Shown here piece after piece: positions 32,499-40,672 of a DNA stretch of 64,000 nt. Within the stretch, counting starts at the first letter, position 1, and each line of letters opens with the position of its first letter. The stretch is from Pseudorhodoplanes sinuspersici (lineage in GTDB: Bacteria; Pseudomonadota; Alphaproteobacteria; Rhizobiales; Xanthobacteraceae). The stretch spans positions 3,652,501 to 3,716,500 of the forward strand of contig NZ_CP021112.1 in assembly GCF_002119765.1 (NCBI RefSeq), read 5' to 3'. Position numbers and translations under genes: made by a program. Below the pieces are notes generated by a model. That model searched no databases. It had not been told where the DNA came from and worked only from the letters and a program-made list of their open reading frames with translations.

Positions 32499-33653
32499 CT
32501 AACGGATCACCTCGATGACGCGGCGTTCTGCCGGGTCGACCAGGAAGATGTCGCGATCGCGAACGATGTACCGGTAGCTGCGAATTTCCGGCACCTCGGT
32601 ATAGACCGTGTCAGGGAAGCTTTCGATCTCGACGGTCTCCGGCAGTTCGTCGCCGACCACGATCTCACGATCCATCGTGGTGACCTGACCGCCGCTGCCG
32701 GTCGTGCGCCGCTCGGTCGCGCCGCGGCGGATTACGTCACGCTGCTTGTCCGTCAGGGTCAGCTTGCTGCGCGAGACGGACGCCGCCCGGCCACTGCGAC
32801 GGCGCTGGTCGATCACCGTCACGATCTTTTTCGTGCGCGGCTCGACAATGACGATCTCGTCCTCCACCAGCACGAAGCTGTAGCCCCGATACTGCGGATA
32901 GACTGCGACGATCGCCGGCGTCACCGGATAGAGGCGAACAGAGGCGGGAACGGCTGTGCCCACAGACACCGAGAAATTCACGTTGCGAACAGGTTGGACA
33001 TTAGCTTGCCGGATCGAGGTTGAAATCCGCGTGCGCTCCTGCTCGGTCGGCTGCGCCGCTTGCCGGTTGCTGTCGCCGGAACGTGCGCTGTCACGGGCGC
33101 TCTCGCCTGTTCGATTCTGCGGTGACCGTGCGTCGTCCTGCTGTCTCTGCCGATCGGGGGCAGCGCGCTGCTGTGTGCGATCGGTGTCGCGCGACTGGGT
33201 TCGCTGATTGTTTCGCATGCGCTCTGTGTCGCGCGATTGCATCTGCTGTTTACCAGGACCGCGATCCACGTCCTTAGACTGCGACCGCTGTTTCTGCTGC
33301 GACTTCGGCTGCGACGGTGATTGCCCCTCACGATCCTGCGCCGCGCCTGGCTTGCTGGTGCCGGCAGGCGTGTCAGTGTCTTGCCGCTCAGTGTCTTGCC
33401 GCTCAGTGTTTTGCCGCGGGCTCCCCTGGCCTGTGGTATCGCGCTTTTCCGACCGGTCCTGCATGCGCTGACGACGGTCCTGCTGGGCCGATGGCTGGCT
33501 GCTGCCGGGACTCTGTGATTGCGTTGCGGCGGGGCGATCCTGCGATTTCGACGGCATCTGCTCTTGCGCAGCGGCTGGTATCGCAAGAATTGTGGCCGCA
33601 GCAGTCGATAACAGGAGCGGTTTGAGCGCGAACGATTCCCCTTTGCGTTTCAT
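32499..33653 (-). CDS. Secreted DUF1236-type protein with long Gln/Arg/Asp-rich region
   Basis: The 384-residue protein has a Sec signal peptide ending AIPAAAQ. About 160 residues of low-complexity Q/R/S/D sequence follow, with tandem units (ERQDT three times; SRDTER, SRDTDR). Two C-terminal copies of a beta-rich domain come last. The first has VPASVRLYPVTPAIVAVYPQYRGYSFVLVEDEIVIVEPRTKKIVTVI. The second has DTVYTEVPEIRSYRYIVRDRDIFLVDPAERRVIEVI. The copies match DUF1236, a periplasmic domain of unknown function common in this order. The gene carries a 15-base tandem triplet (33373-33417) behind the ERQDT repeat. No function can be assigned beyond a likely envelope location. Confidence 0.82.
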   Translation of the reverse strand: MKRKGESFALKPLLLSTAAATILAIPAAAQEQMPSKSQDRPAATQSQSPGSSQPSAQQDRRQRMQDRSEKRDTTGQGSPRQNTERQDTERQDTDTPAGTSKPGAAQDREGQSPSQPKSQQKQRSQSKDVDRGPGKQQMQSRDTERMRNNQRTQSRDTDRTQQRAAPDRQRQQDDARSPQNRTGESARDSARSGDSNRQAAQPTEQERTRISTSIRQANVQPVRNVNFSVSVGTAVPASVRLYPVTPAIVAVYPQYRGYSFVLVEDEIVIVEPRTKKIVTVIDQRRRSGRAASVSRSKLTLTDKQRDVIRRGATERRTTGSGGQVTTMDREIVVGDELPETVEIESFPDTVYTEVPEIRSYRYIVRDRDIFLVDPAERRVIEVIR

Positions 33654-33887
33654 CTTGTTGTTCCTCCGGTTGGTGCGTGTCCCGTCTCAACATCCAACAG
33701 CCGAAACATTTCAACGTTCCGAAAACATGGAATGCGCACCGGCGCATAACACATGGAGTTCACCCATAAGGAGAGCCCATAAGTTTCATCCATAGGTTCC
33801 ACCTTGAACTTTCGTTCAGCAATATTCGCGGAACGGCGCATGTGATTCCGCGGTTGATTTGCTGTTCAAGAAACCAAGGAGGACGCC

Positions 33888-34118
33888 ATGAAACGCCGTG
33901 TTTTGACAGCCGTTCTCGCGATAGCTTTCTCGACTGCGGCTTTTGCGCAGACCACGGACTATTACGTGGTTCAGGATGTGAAGACGAAAAAGTGCACCAT
34001 CGTCGATAAGAAGCCCGAGACGACGACCGAGGTTACGGTTGTCAGCAATGGTGTCTACAAAACGCGGACCGAAGCTGAAACCGGCATGAAGTCCGTTAAA
34101 GTCTGCAGCTCGAACTAA
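33888..34118 (+). CDS. Small secreted protein of unknown function
   Basis: The 76-residue product has a signal peptide ending TAAFAQ near residue 21. A short mature part follows (YYVVQDVKTKKCTIVDKKPE...VYKTRTEAETGMKSVKVC) with two cysteines that could form a disulfide. AAGGAGG precedes ATG 33888 with good spacing. I know similar short YYVVQD...KKC-type proteins only as hypothetical periplasmic proteins in this bacterial group. Confidence 0.78.
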   Translation: MKRRVLTAVLAIAFSTAAFAQTTDYYVVQDVKTKKCTIVDKKPETTTEVTVVSNGVYKTRTEAETGMKSVKVCSSN

Positions 34119-34262
34119 TTCCTCTTCCAGAAGGGATTGAGTATCCGGCGAAGGGCCTGCAGCTTGGACTCACGCTCTCATCGATCGGTCGACACTTGCG
34201 GATATTTGGAACGTGCAGAGCGTGGTGGCGTTAGGGGAGGGGCATAACCGGGAGAGAGTTCC

Positions 34263-34514
34263 ATGAAGACCGTGGCTTTATTGACGCTAGGACTCATCGC
34301 GTTTTCAGCAACGCCATTGCTTGCGCAGGGGTCGTCCAAATCGGCACCCGGTCAACAGATGCAGCAAACGCCGCAAAAAGAGGACAAGGGCGCCTCAAGC
34401 GTCGCTCCGGGTCGGAAAATGCAACAGACCCCAAAGAAAGAACCGCGCGGCGCGTCGTCATTTGCACCCGGCCAGACGACAGGTTCGGGCGGCAAGTCCA
34501 AGAAAACAAAGTGA
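34263..34514 (+). CDS. Small secreted protein with internal repeats
   Basis: The 83-residue protein has a signal peptide ending PLLAQ. A basic low-complexity mature region follows, in which APGxxMQQTPxKExxGASS occurs twice and begins a third time (SAPGQQMQQTPQKEDKGASS, then VAPGRKMQQTPKKEPRGASS). The tail is lysine-rich. GGGAGAGAG precedes the ATG. The function is unknown. Repeat-bearing basic periplasmic peptides may interact with the cell wall or LPS, but that is speculation. A composite palindromic repeat starts seven bases after its stop. Confidence 0.7.
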   Translation: MKTVALLTLGLIAFSATPLLAQGSSKSAPGQQMQQTPQKEDKGASSVAPGRKMQQTPKKEPRGASSFAPGQTTGSGGKSKKTK

Positions 34515-34520
34515 GGTCGA

Positions 34521-34615
34521 TTAAAGCGTTTTCGAGCGAAGTGAGTACCGGTTCGCGTGAAGAAAACGCGTCAAAACAAGAGCGAGAGTTCCGGCTTTGA
34601 TTCCATCAAAGCCGG
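34521..34615 (+). repeat. Composite palindromic repeat, copy A
   Basis: The 95 bases consist of a TTAAAGCGTTTTCGAGCGAAG...CGCGTGAAGAAAACGCGTCAAAA segment, itself partly palindromic (GCGTTTTC...GAAAACGC), followed by the hairpin CCGGCTTTGATTCCATCAAAGCCGG (34591-34615). The same two modules occur in inverted orientation at 53334-53433. An open frame beginning inside it (34557) is an artefact of the repeat. Confidence 0.85.
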
Positions 34616-34643
34616 AAGGGCTCGAGCTTTCGGCCCGCTTCGG

Positions 34644-34973
34644 TCACTTGAAATGCCGGTGCGGGCCGACCATTTGCCGCCTCTCGTCATTGCTTGTGTT
34701 TATCGCGATGCTGATTGGTCTCTTGTGATCGCGTTGGTGTCTCTTGCGATCGCACGCTGGCGCGCCGCTTTGTTTCCTCAGCGTCGTGTCGGCGAACAAG
34801 GCGTCAAATTCCGGATCTTCGTCGCCAAGGCACCAGGCTCTCCAGCGATCCTGGAATGCCATTTCGCAGTGGTGGCAATGCGCTTCAAAATTGCGGCGCT
34901 CCGTTGCCGTGAGTGTGGCCCGGCAACCGGGCAATGGCGCCCGCCCCATACATATGAATGTCCGGTTCGGCAT
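34644..34973 (-). CDS. Small Cys/His-rich hypothetical protein, possible zinc binder
   Basis: The 109-residue product from ATG 34973 has FICMGRAPLPGCRATL, then HCHHCEMAFQDRWRAWCLGDEDPEFDALFAD. Cysteines at 8, 17, 33 and 36 and histidines at 32, 34 and 35 could form a zinc site. A basic tail follows. GAGGA sits four bases before the ATG on the reverse strand. I do not recognise the family. The competing forward frame over the same bases begins in a repeat and has no such motif. Confidence 0.5.
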   Translation of the reverse strand: MPNRTFICMGRAPLPGCRATLTATERRNFEAHCHHCEMAFQDRWRAWCLGDEDPEFDALFADTTLRKQSGAPACDRKRHQRDHKRPISIAINTSNDERRQMVGPHRHFK

Positions 34974-35192
34974 GAAGTCCTCGCAGGCTCGGAATCGAAT
35001 CACCTCCAAGCAGCGTGACATTCTGGCATGCAACCGGCCACTCGAATGTCATAATATAGGACATCGGCTTGGACGAGAACTGAACAAATTCAGAGCGTTT
35101 GGAGAACCCCAAATTTATTCCCCGGCACTCCAAAAAATATTGATGGTGGCGAGGGCGGAAATGTTTACGGCTTTGTCGAAGGCTTCGCAGCC

Positions 35193-35324
35193 ATGAGGAT
35201 TTTCATCGGTATCCTGGTCTCCCTGCTTTTGTTGCTGGCCATGGATTCTTACTGGCTGGGCGGGAAATACTTCAACACGCTGACGATATTCGTCGACACC
35301 GTGACGATACTGGGAGGCCGCTGA
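35193..35324 (+). CDS. 43-residue single-helix membrane peptide
   Basis: The frame ATG 35193 to TGA 35324 encodes 43 residues: a hydrophobic helix (RIFIGILVSLLLLLAMDSY) and a short tail (WLGGKYFNTLTIFVDTVTILGGR). A weak GAAGG lies upstream. The strong hydrophobic start and clean codon pattern suggest a real small membrane protein. No family is recognised. It lies 35 bases before the end of the convergent MFS gene. Confidence 0.5.
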   Translation: MRIFIGILVSLLLLLAMDSYWLGGKYFNTLTIFVDTVTILGGR

Positions 35325-35359
35325 TCTCGAAAACGCTGGGCATGTCACGCGAAATGAGA

Positions 35360-36559
35360 TCATTGCGTTTCGTCGCTCGATCGTCTCAGAGGCCGGTCTC
35401 GATCGCACGGCCGCATCCACACGAATGCCGCAATCACCCCGCCCACAAGCGCCATCACCGCCATCGCAGCATATCCGGCAACGCCAATCGTTTCGTAGAG
35501 GAGGCCGGCCAGCAGCATGCCAAGGCTGAGGGTGATGCCTTGCATCACCGAGAAATAGCCCTGGGCCGTCGCGCTCTTTCCGTCATGCGTCGTGTGCGTG
35601 ATGTAGGCGATGGCGCCAAGATGCGAGGCGCCGAAGGACAGGCCATGCAGGCACTGCAGCAACGGCAGGCTCCATCCGGGTGGGTCGAGCGCCATGATGC
35701 CCCAGCGAAGGACGCCGCCGGCGGCACCGATCATCAGCATCGGCACGCCGCTGAGCCAGGGCGGCAGCCGGCTGGACAGTGCGAACAGAACGATCTCGGC
35801 GATCACGCCGAGCGCCCATAAGGCGCCTATGGCGACGCCATCGAAGCCCGCCGCCTTCCAGGCGATGGTCGAGAAGCCGTAGTAGAAGGCATGGCTCGAC
35901 TGGACGAGGCTCGCGGCCGCCACCACCGCCACGAAGCGCGGATCGCGCCAGAGCGGGCGGCTGGCGTTCGGATCGTCCTTCACGGCATGTACGGTCGGCA
36001 GGGGCAGGAGCCAGAGCGAGGTGACCGCGATGCCGATGGCCGCCGCCGCCAGCAGCCAGATCAACTGGCGCGCGTCGATCAGGTCGAAGGCGATGCCGGC
36101 ACCGAGATTGGCAAAGATGAACGAGATCGATCCCCAAAGCCGCACCGGGCCGTAAGCCTTGCCCCTCGTGCGCAGGCCGCGCAGCGCATAGGCATCGAGC
36201 AGCGCCATGGCCGGTGTATGCGCGAAAGCGGCGAAAACCGTAAAGGCGACGATCAGGAGATGGGTCGGTGCGAGGCCAAGCGCGGTGAATCCGAGCGCGG
36301 TTGCACAGGCGCAGATGATGATGACGCTGCGCAGCGGAAATCCGCGTTCGGCCGCCCGCGTCGTCACCGGCACCGAAATGATGCGCAGAAGCGCCGTCGC
36401 CGACAGGATGGCGCCGACCTGGCCGGCATCGAACCCCTTGGCCTGCAGCCAGACAGGGAAGAACGGCAGGTGGATCCCGATCAGGATGCAGGACACCGCG
36501 TAGAAAAACGACGTCCTGAGCGCGAAGCCGTCGGTGGATAAGTGCCGTTCGTGAGCCAT
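35360..36559 (-). CDS. MFS transporter of the HcaT/MFS_1-like group
   Basis: The 399-residue protein has twelve predicted helices. It opens with FALRTSFFYAVSCILIGIHLPFFPVWLQAKGFDAGQVGAIL and carries VRLWGSISFIFANLGAGIAFD in the middle. Both match the group of 3-phenylpropionate (HcaT) and nucleoside permease-like transporters. The substrate is not predictable. It starts at ATG 36559 and is divergent from the hypothetical gene at 36641 over 81 bases. Confidence 0.85.
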   Translation of the reverse strand: MAHERHLSTDGFALRTSFFYAVSCILIGIHLPFFPVWLQAKGFDAGQVGAILSATALLRIISVPVTTRAAERGFPLRSVIIICACATALGFTALGLAPTHLLIVAFTVFAAFAHTPAMALLDAYALRGLRTRGKAYGPVRLWGSISFIFANLGAGIAFDLIDARQLIWLLAAAAIGIAVTSLWLLPLPTVHAVKDDPNASRPLWRDPRFVAVVAAASLVQSSHAFYYGFSTIAWKAAGFDGVAIGALWALGVIAEIVLFALSSRLPPWLSGVPMLMIGAAGGVLRWGIMALDPPGWSLPLLQCLHGLSFGASHLGAIAYITHTTHDGKSATAQGYFSVMQGITLSLGMLLAGLLYETIGVAGYAAMAVMALVGGVIAAFVWMRPCDRDRPLRRSSDETQ

Positions 36560-36640
36560 TCGTCAGCTTGGGACCAGTGGCCTTGAATCGGCCTTCACAA
36601 TCATAGCGTCGATACCACGAATCTGGTCTGCATTGGCGTC

Positions 36641-37336
36641 ATGCGCAGCCCGTCAGATCAGCCCCCGGCCTTGACCAACCGGACGCCGCCTGCGGCGGAT
36701 TCGGACTATGACAGTATCCACGCCGCAGTGATGGAGACCGTGCGCGGCCGCTGGTTTCTCTCCGAATATGCCCGCCGCAACCGCCAGGCCGATACCGATG
36801 TGCTGCTCAGAGCCATCGGGCGGATCGAGTCGTTCGTCGAGGAGCAGGTCCGGCATCACGCTCCGGAGCCGGTCCCGAGCGAGAACAACGATAACCGGCC
36901 GGCGTTATCCGACGATGCGCCGGCCACCGAACCGTTTTTCGTGCCGAAGGACAAACTCGAAGGAGCCAATGCTGACCTGGTGCTGGTCCGCGAGCACATC
37001 CGCAATATCACGGACAGTCTGATCGAGTGCGGTGCGCCGTCGTTTCTGACCAACGATTTGAAACGCCGCCTGGGCGACATCGCGCGCATCTGCACGGATC
37101 TTGGTGAGATCGCCAAGGTGGCGCAGCCGGCACCGGACGAGGTTGTTGTTGCGACGGATGAGAGTGCTTCGGTTCAGGAGCACCTGGTTGAGGAGGCGCC
37201 GGAGACCGAGGCTTTCGCCCAGCCCAACGACGCCTCCGACGTGCTCGTATCGAAGCCCGAACCGCAACCGCAGCGCGATCCCTTTGCCGATATCCGCGCT
37301 TTGTCGGATGTCGAGAAGATCGCGCTGTTCACCTGA
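36641..37336 (+). CDS. Hypothetical protein with an ETxRGRWFLxEYARRNRxADT motif
   Basis: The 231-residue soluble protein has one conserved-looking block, VMETVRGRWFLSEYARRNRQADT at about residues 30-52, and a helical region ending FVEEQVRHH. A second helical block (LVLVREHIRNITDSLIECGAPSFLTNDLKRRLGDIARICTDLGEIAKVA) follows, then an acidic linker and the end DPFADIRALSDVEKIALFT. I know the first block only from uncharacterised alphaproteobacterial proteins, where a helical two-part build recalls chemotaxis-type phosphatases such as CheZ. That parallel is weak. It is not clearly linked to its neighbours. Confidence 0.7.
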   Translation: MRSPSDQPPALTNRTPPAADSDYDSIHAAVMETVRGRWFLSEYARRNRQADTDVLLRAIGRIESFVEEQVRHHAPEPVPSENNDNRPALSDDAPATEPFFVPKDKLEGANADLVLVREHIRNITDSLIECGAPSFLTNDLKRRLGDIARICTDLGEIAKVAQPAPDEVVVATDESASVQEHLVEEAPETEAFAQPNDASDVLVSKPEPQPQRDPFADIRALSDVEKIALFT

Positions 37337-37371
37337 TCGCGGACGACGAGCTATCTCCCATCGAAGCCACT

Positions 37372-38400
37372 TCACACCGGCTTCGGATTGCGTTCCTGGA
37401 AGCCGCGCTGATGCCAGTAGGGATAAACCGGCGTCACGTCGCTGGCGGCATCGAGCTTGTCGATCTGTTCTTTTGTCAACGACCAGCCGACCGCGCCGAG
37501 ATTCTGCTGCAACTGCTCCTCGTTGCGGGCGCCGACGATGACGGTCGACACTGTCGGGCGTTGCAGCAGCCAGTTCAGCGCGATCTGCGGAATGCTCTTG
37601 CCGGTTTCCTTCGCCACCTCGTCAAGCGCATCGACGACGCGGTAGAGATACTCGTCATCGACCTGCGGGCCATATTGCGCCGTGTCATGCAGGCGGCTTT
37701 GCTTCGGCAGCGGCTGGCCGCGGCGGATCTTGCCGGTGAGGCGGCCCCAGCCGAGCGGCGACCACACCACGGCGCCGATGCCCTGATCGAGGCCGAGCGG
37801 CATCAGCTCCCATTCATAGTCGCGGCCGATCAGCGAGTAATAGGTCTGGTTGGCGACATAGCGCGGATAGCCGTAGCGATCTGCGGCGGCAAGCGACTTC
37901 ATGATGTGCCAGCCGGAGAAGTTCGATACGCCGACATAACGGATCTTGCCGTCGCGCACGAGCGTATCGAGCGTGGAGAGCACTTCCTCCACCGGCGTCA
38001 TCGCGTCGAAGCCGTGCAACTGGAACAGATCGATATGATCGGTGCCGAGCCGCTTCAGCGATGCATCGATGGTCGAGAGCAGGTGGAAGCGCGAGGAACC
38101 GACCGCATTGGGTTCGTCGTTGAAGCGGAAGGTGGCCTTGGTCGAGATCAACACCTTGTCGCGGCGGCCCTTGATCGCTTCGCCCAGCACGCGCTCGGAT
38201 TCACCCGTCGAATAAACGTCGGCGGTGTCGAACATGGTCACGCCGGCATCGAGGCAGATGTCGATGAGGCGGCGCGCGCCCTTGGCATCGGTGTCGCCCC
38301 AGGCGCTGAAGAGTTCGCCCTTGCCGCCGAAGGTGCCGGCGCCGAAGCTCAGGGCCGGTACGGTGAGGCCGGATGCACCCAGTCGTCGGTATTCCATCAT
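37372..38400 (-). CDS. Aldo/keto reductase
   Basis: The 342-residue TIM-barrel enzyme has the catalytic tetrad signatures: FDTADVYSTGESERVLGEAI (Asp and Tyr), LISTKATF (Lys) and LFQLHGFD (His). The cofactor region VIVGARNEEQLQQNLGAVGW is near the C-terminus. It reduces aldehydes or ketones with NADPH, and the substrate is unknown. AGGAGTGACA precedes two ATG codons at 38400 and 38397. It follows the MFS gene at 38429 by 28 bases on the same strand, so the two are probably one unit controlled by the divergent LysR gene. Confidence 0.93.
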   Translation of the reverse strand: MMEYRRLGASGLTVPALSFGAGTFGGKGELFSAWGDTDAKGARRLIDICLDAGVTMFDTADVYSTGESERVLGEAIKGRRDKVLISTKATFRFNDEPNAVGSSRFHLLSTIDASLKRLGTDHIDLFQLHGFDAMTPVEEVLSTLDTLVRDGKIRYVGVSNFSGWHIMKSLAAADRYGYPRYVANQTYYSLIGRDYEWELMPLGLDQGIGAVVWSPLGWGRLTGKIRRGQPLPKQSRLHDTAQYGPQVDDEYLYRVVDALDEVAKETGKSIPQIALNWLLQRPTVSTVIVGARNEEQLQQNLGAVGWSLTKEQIDKLDAASDVTPVYPYWHQRGFQERNPKPV

Positions 38401-38428
38401 TGTCACTCCTGTAAAATCAAATCGTCCG

Positions 38429-39622
38429 TTAGAGAGGGTCGGCCGGGCAGGACACCGCGACACGTGCGGGGGTAACGCGCGTCTCACGGCGTTGGCTCCA
38501 CAGCGCCACGGCAAAGGCGGCGAGCGGCACCAGCGCTGCGACCGCTGTGACCGCGCCGAGGCCCGGCCCGTAATCGATCACCACACCGCCAAGCCAGGCG
38601 CCGATGGCGTTGCCGAGATTGAACGCACCGATATTGAAACTCGAGGCGATCGCCTGACCCGCGCCCGAAGCGCGCTCCAGCACCCACATCTGCAACGGCG
38701 CGACGGTTGCGAAAGCGGCCACACCGAACAAGCCGATGAATGCCACCGCTGCGAAACGATCATGGATCGCGAAGGTCAGCGCAAACAACACAACCGAGAG
38801 CGCGATCAGGCTGCCCAGCATGGTTGGCACAAGGCGCCGATCAGCCAGCTTGCCGCCGAGAAGATTACCGACCACGAGACCGGCGCCGAATACCAGAAGG
38901 ATCGGCGATACAGCTGCTTCCGAGAAGCCGGTGATGCGGGTGAGGATCGGCGCGATATAGGTGAAGCCTGCAAACACACCGACCCAGCTCAGGACTGTCG
39001 TCAGCAAGCCAAGGAGCACAGGCGTGCGGCCGAGCACAGCGAGGTCGCTACGCCAGCTGCCGTCTGCTTCCGGCGCATCGTCACGCGGGACCAGCCATAC
39101 GATGACGGCGAGTGCAAGCAGGCCGATCAGTGTCACCGCCCAGAAGGTCGAACGCCAGCCGAACGCCTGGCCGAGCCAGGTGCCGAACGGTACGCCGAGA
39201 ATGTTGGCGACGGTCAGGCCGGTGAACATGATGGCAATCGCCGATGCCTTCTTGTCGGGGGCGACAAGGCTGGTCGCGACGACCGATCCGATGCCGAAGA
39301 ACGAGGCATGCGCGAAGGCGGTGAGAACGCGCGCTGCCATCAGCGACCAGTAATCGGGGGCCAGCGCGCAGGCGGCATTGCCGATCGTGAAGATGACCAT
39401 CATCGCGATCAGCAGCGTCTTGCGCGGCCAGCGGCCGGTCAGCGCCGTGAGCAGGGGCGCCCCGACGACGACGCCGAGCGCATAGCCGGAGATCAGCAGC
39501 CCGGCGGCGGAAATGGACACTTGGAGGTCGGCACTGACCTCCAGCAGCAGGCCCATGATGACGAATTCAGTAACGCCGATTCCGAAGGCGCCGGCGGCAA
39601 GCGCATACAAGGCAAGGGGCAT
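38429..39622 (-). CDS. MFS efflux transporter, DHA1 (AraJ/sugar efflux) type
   Basis: The 397-residue protein has twelve predicted helices with the family opening LALYALAAGAFGIGVTEFVIMGLLLEVSADLQVSISAAGLLISGYALGVVVGAPLL and motif A (LTGRWPRKTLL). It matches AraJ/YdhP-type exporters of sugars, arabinosides or drugs. ATG 39622 is chosen because the first helix follows directly. An upstream start adds 32 non-conserved residues. It is divergent from the LysR regulator at 39752, a standard regulator-target layout. Confidence 0.9.
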   Translation of the reverse strand: MPLALYALAAGAFGIGVTEFVIMGLLLEVSADLQVSISAAGLLISGYALGVVVGAPLLTALTGRWPRKTLLIAMMVIFTIGNAACALAPDYWSLMAARVLTAFAHASFFGIGSVVATSLVAPDKKASAIAIMFTGLTVANILGVPFGTWLGQAFGWRSTFWAVTLIGLLALAVIVWLVPRDDAPEADGSWRSDLAVLGRTPVLLGLLTTVLSWVGVFAGFTYIAPILTRITGFSEAAVSPILLVFGAGLVVGNLLGGKLADRRLVPTMLGSLIALSVVLFALTFAIHDRFAAVAFIGLFGVAAFATVAPLQMWVLERASGAGQAIASSFNIGAFNLGNAIGAWLGGVVIDYGPGLGAVTAVAALVPLAAFAVALWSQRRETRVTPARVAVSCPADPL

Positions 39623-39751
39623 TGGGAAGGTCAGTCCTGGCTGTCCGGTAGAGGTGAGGAACTGGCCAAATGGACACGGCATCACCTGTGAACTAGTGTG
39701 CGCCAAAGAACATGACATGTGAGATCAATTCACGATAAGGCTGACCCCGCC

Positions 39752-40660
39752 ATGGCCCGTCTGGACGTCAACCGGTCCGGTGAAATCGAGGTTTTCGCCC
39801 GGGTCGTGGAACTGGGCGGCTTTTCCGCGGCTGCCCGGGCCTTCCGGATGACCCCGTCGGCCGTCAGCAAGCTGGTGGCCCGTCTCGAGGCGCGGCTCGG
39901 CGTCCGCCTCGTCAATCGCTCGACCCGCAAGCTGCAACTGACCGCCGAAGGCGCGGCGTTCTACGAGCGGGGCGTCCGCATCCTGAGCGATATCGATGCC
40001 GCCGAACAGGAAGCGTCGGCGGGGGCGGCGCCGCGAGGGCGCCTGCGGATCAACACCAATGTGGCTTTTGGCTATGGCTTCCTGCTGCCCTTGATGCCGG
40101 GATTTCTGGACGCTCATCCCGGCATCTCGGTCGACATCGCTCTGACGGATACGGTGGTCGATCTCCTGGAGGAACGGGCGGACGTCGCCATCCGCGTCGG
40201 TCCCTTGCGCGATTCAAGCCTGATGACCCGCAAGCTGGGCGAAAGCCGCAATGTGGTGGTGGCGTCACCGGAATATCTTGAGACGCATGGCGTGCCGCGC
40301 ACGCTCGATGACCTGCTGAAGCATAACCGGCTCGGCTTCAGCTTCACGCGGATCTTCGAGGGCTGGCCATTCCTGGATGTTGCGGGCGACATCGTGCGTG
40401 TGCCGCCGGTCGGGAATGCCTTGGTCAGCGATGGTGATGCGATGCGTCATCTTGCGCTCGCCGGTCTTGGTATTGCGCGACTCTCCGCGTTTCACGTCAA
40501 TCACGACGTCGCTGCAGGGCGGCTCTTGACTTTGCTGGACGATCTCAATCCCGGCGATGTCTCGCCGATCACGGCGATCTTCGCGGGGCAAAGCGGATAC
40601 GTGCCGGCGCGCGTGCGGGCATTGCTGGATTATCTGGTGGAGAATGTGAGGTTGGATTGA
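39752..40660 (+). CDS. LysR-family transcriptional regulator
   Basis: The 302-residue protein has an N-terminal winged helix-turn-helix (EVFARVVELGGFSAAARAFRMTPSAVSKLVARLEARLGVRLVNRSTRKLQLTAEG) and a periplasmic-binding-like effector domain of the DsdC/AaeR type. It most likely controls the divergent MFS/aldo-keto reductase unit. The 129 bases between them hold the AT-containing half-sites expected of LysR operators, although I cannot name a specific T-N11-A box. The start is ATG 39752. An upstream GTG is less likely. Confidence 0.93.
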   Translation: MARLDVNRSGEIEVFARVVELGGFSAAARAFRMTPSAVSKLVARLEARLGVRLVNRSTRKLQLTAEGAAFYERGVRILSDIDAAEQEASAGAAPRGRLRINTNVAFGYGFLLPLMPGFLDAHPGISVDIALTDTVVDLLEERADVAIRVGPLRDSSLMTRKLGESRNVVVASPEYLETHGVPRTLDDLLKHNRLGFSFTRIFEGWPFLDVAGDIVRVPPVGNALVSDGDAMRHLALAGLGIARLSAFHVNHDVAAGRLLTLLDDLNPGDVSPITAIFAGQSGYVPARVRALLDYLVENVRLD

Positions 40661-40672
40661 TGCGGGATCGGA

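Noticed and set aside
34557-35018. 153-codon forward frame starting GTG-AAG-AAA-ACG
   Set aside because: It begins inside the palindromic repeat copy A; the reverse strand holds a better small gene with a ribosome site.
38225-39691. 488-codon forward frame opposite the MFS gene
   Set aside because: Antisense shadow of a clear twelve-helix transporter; no ribosome site or domain.
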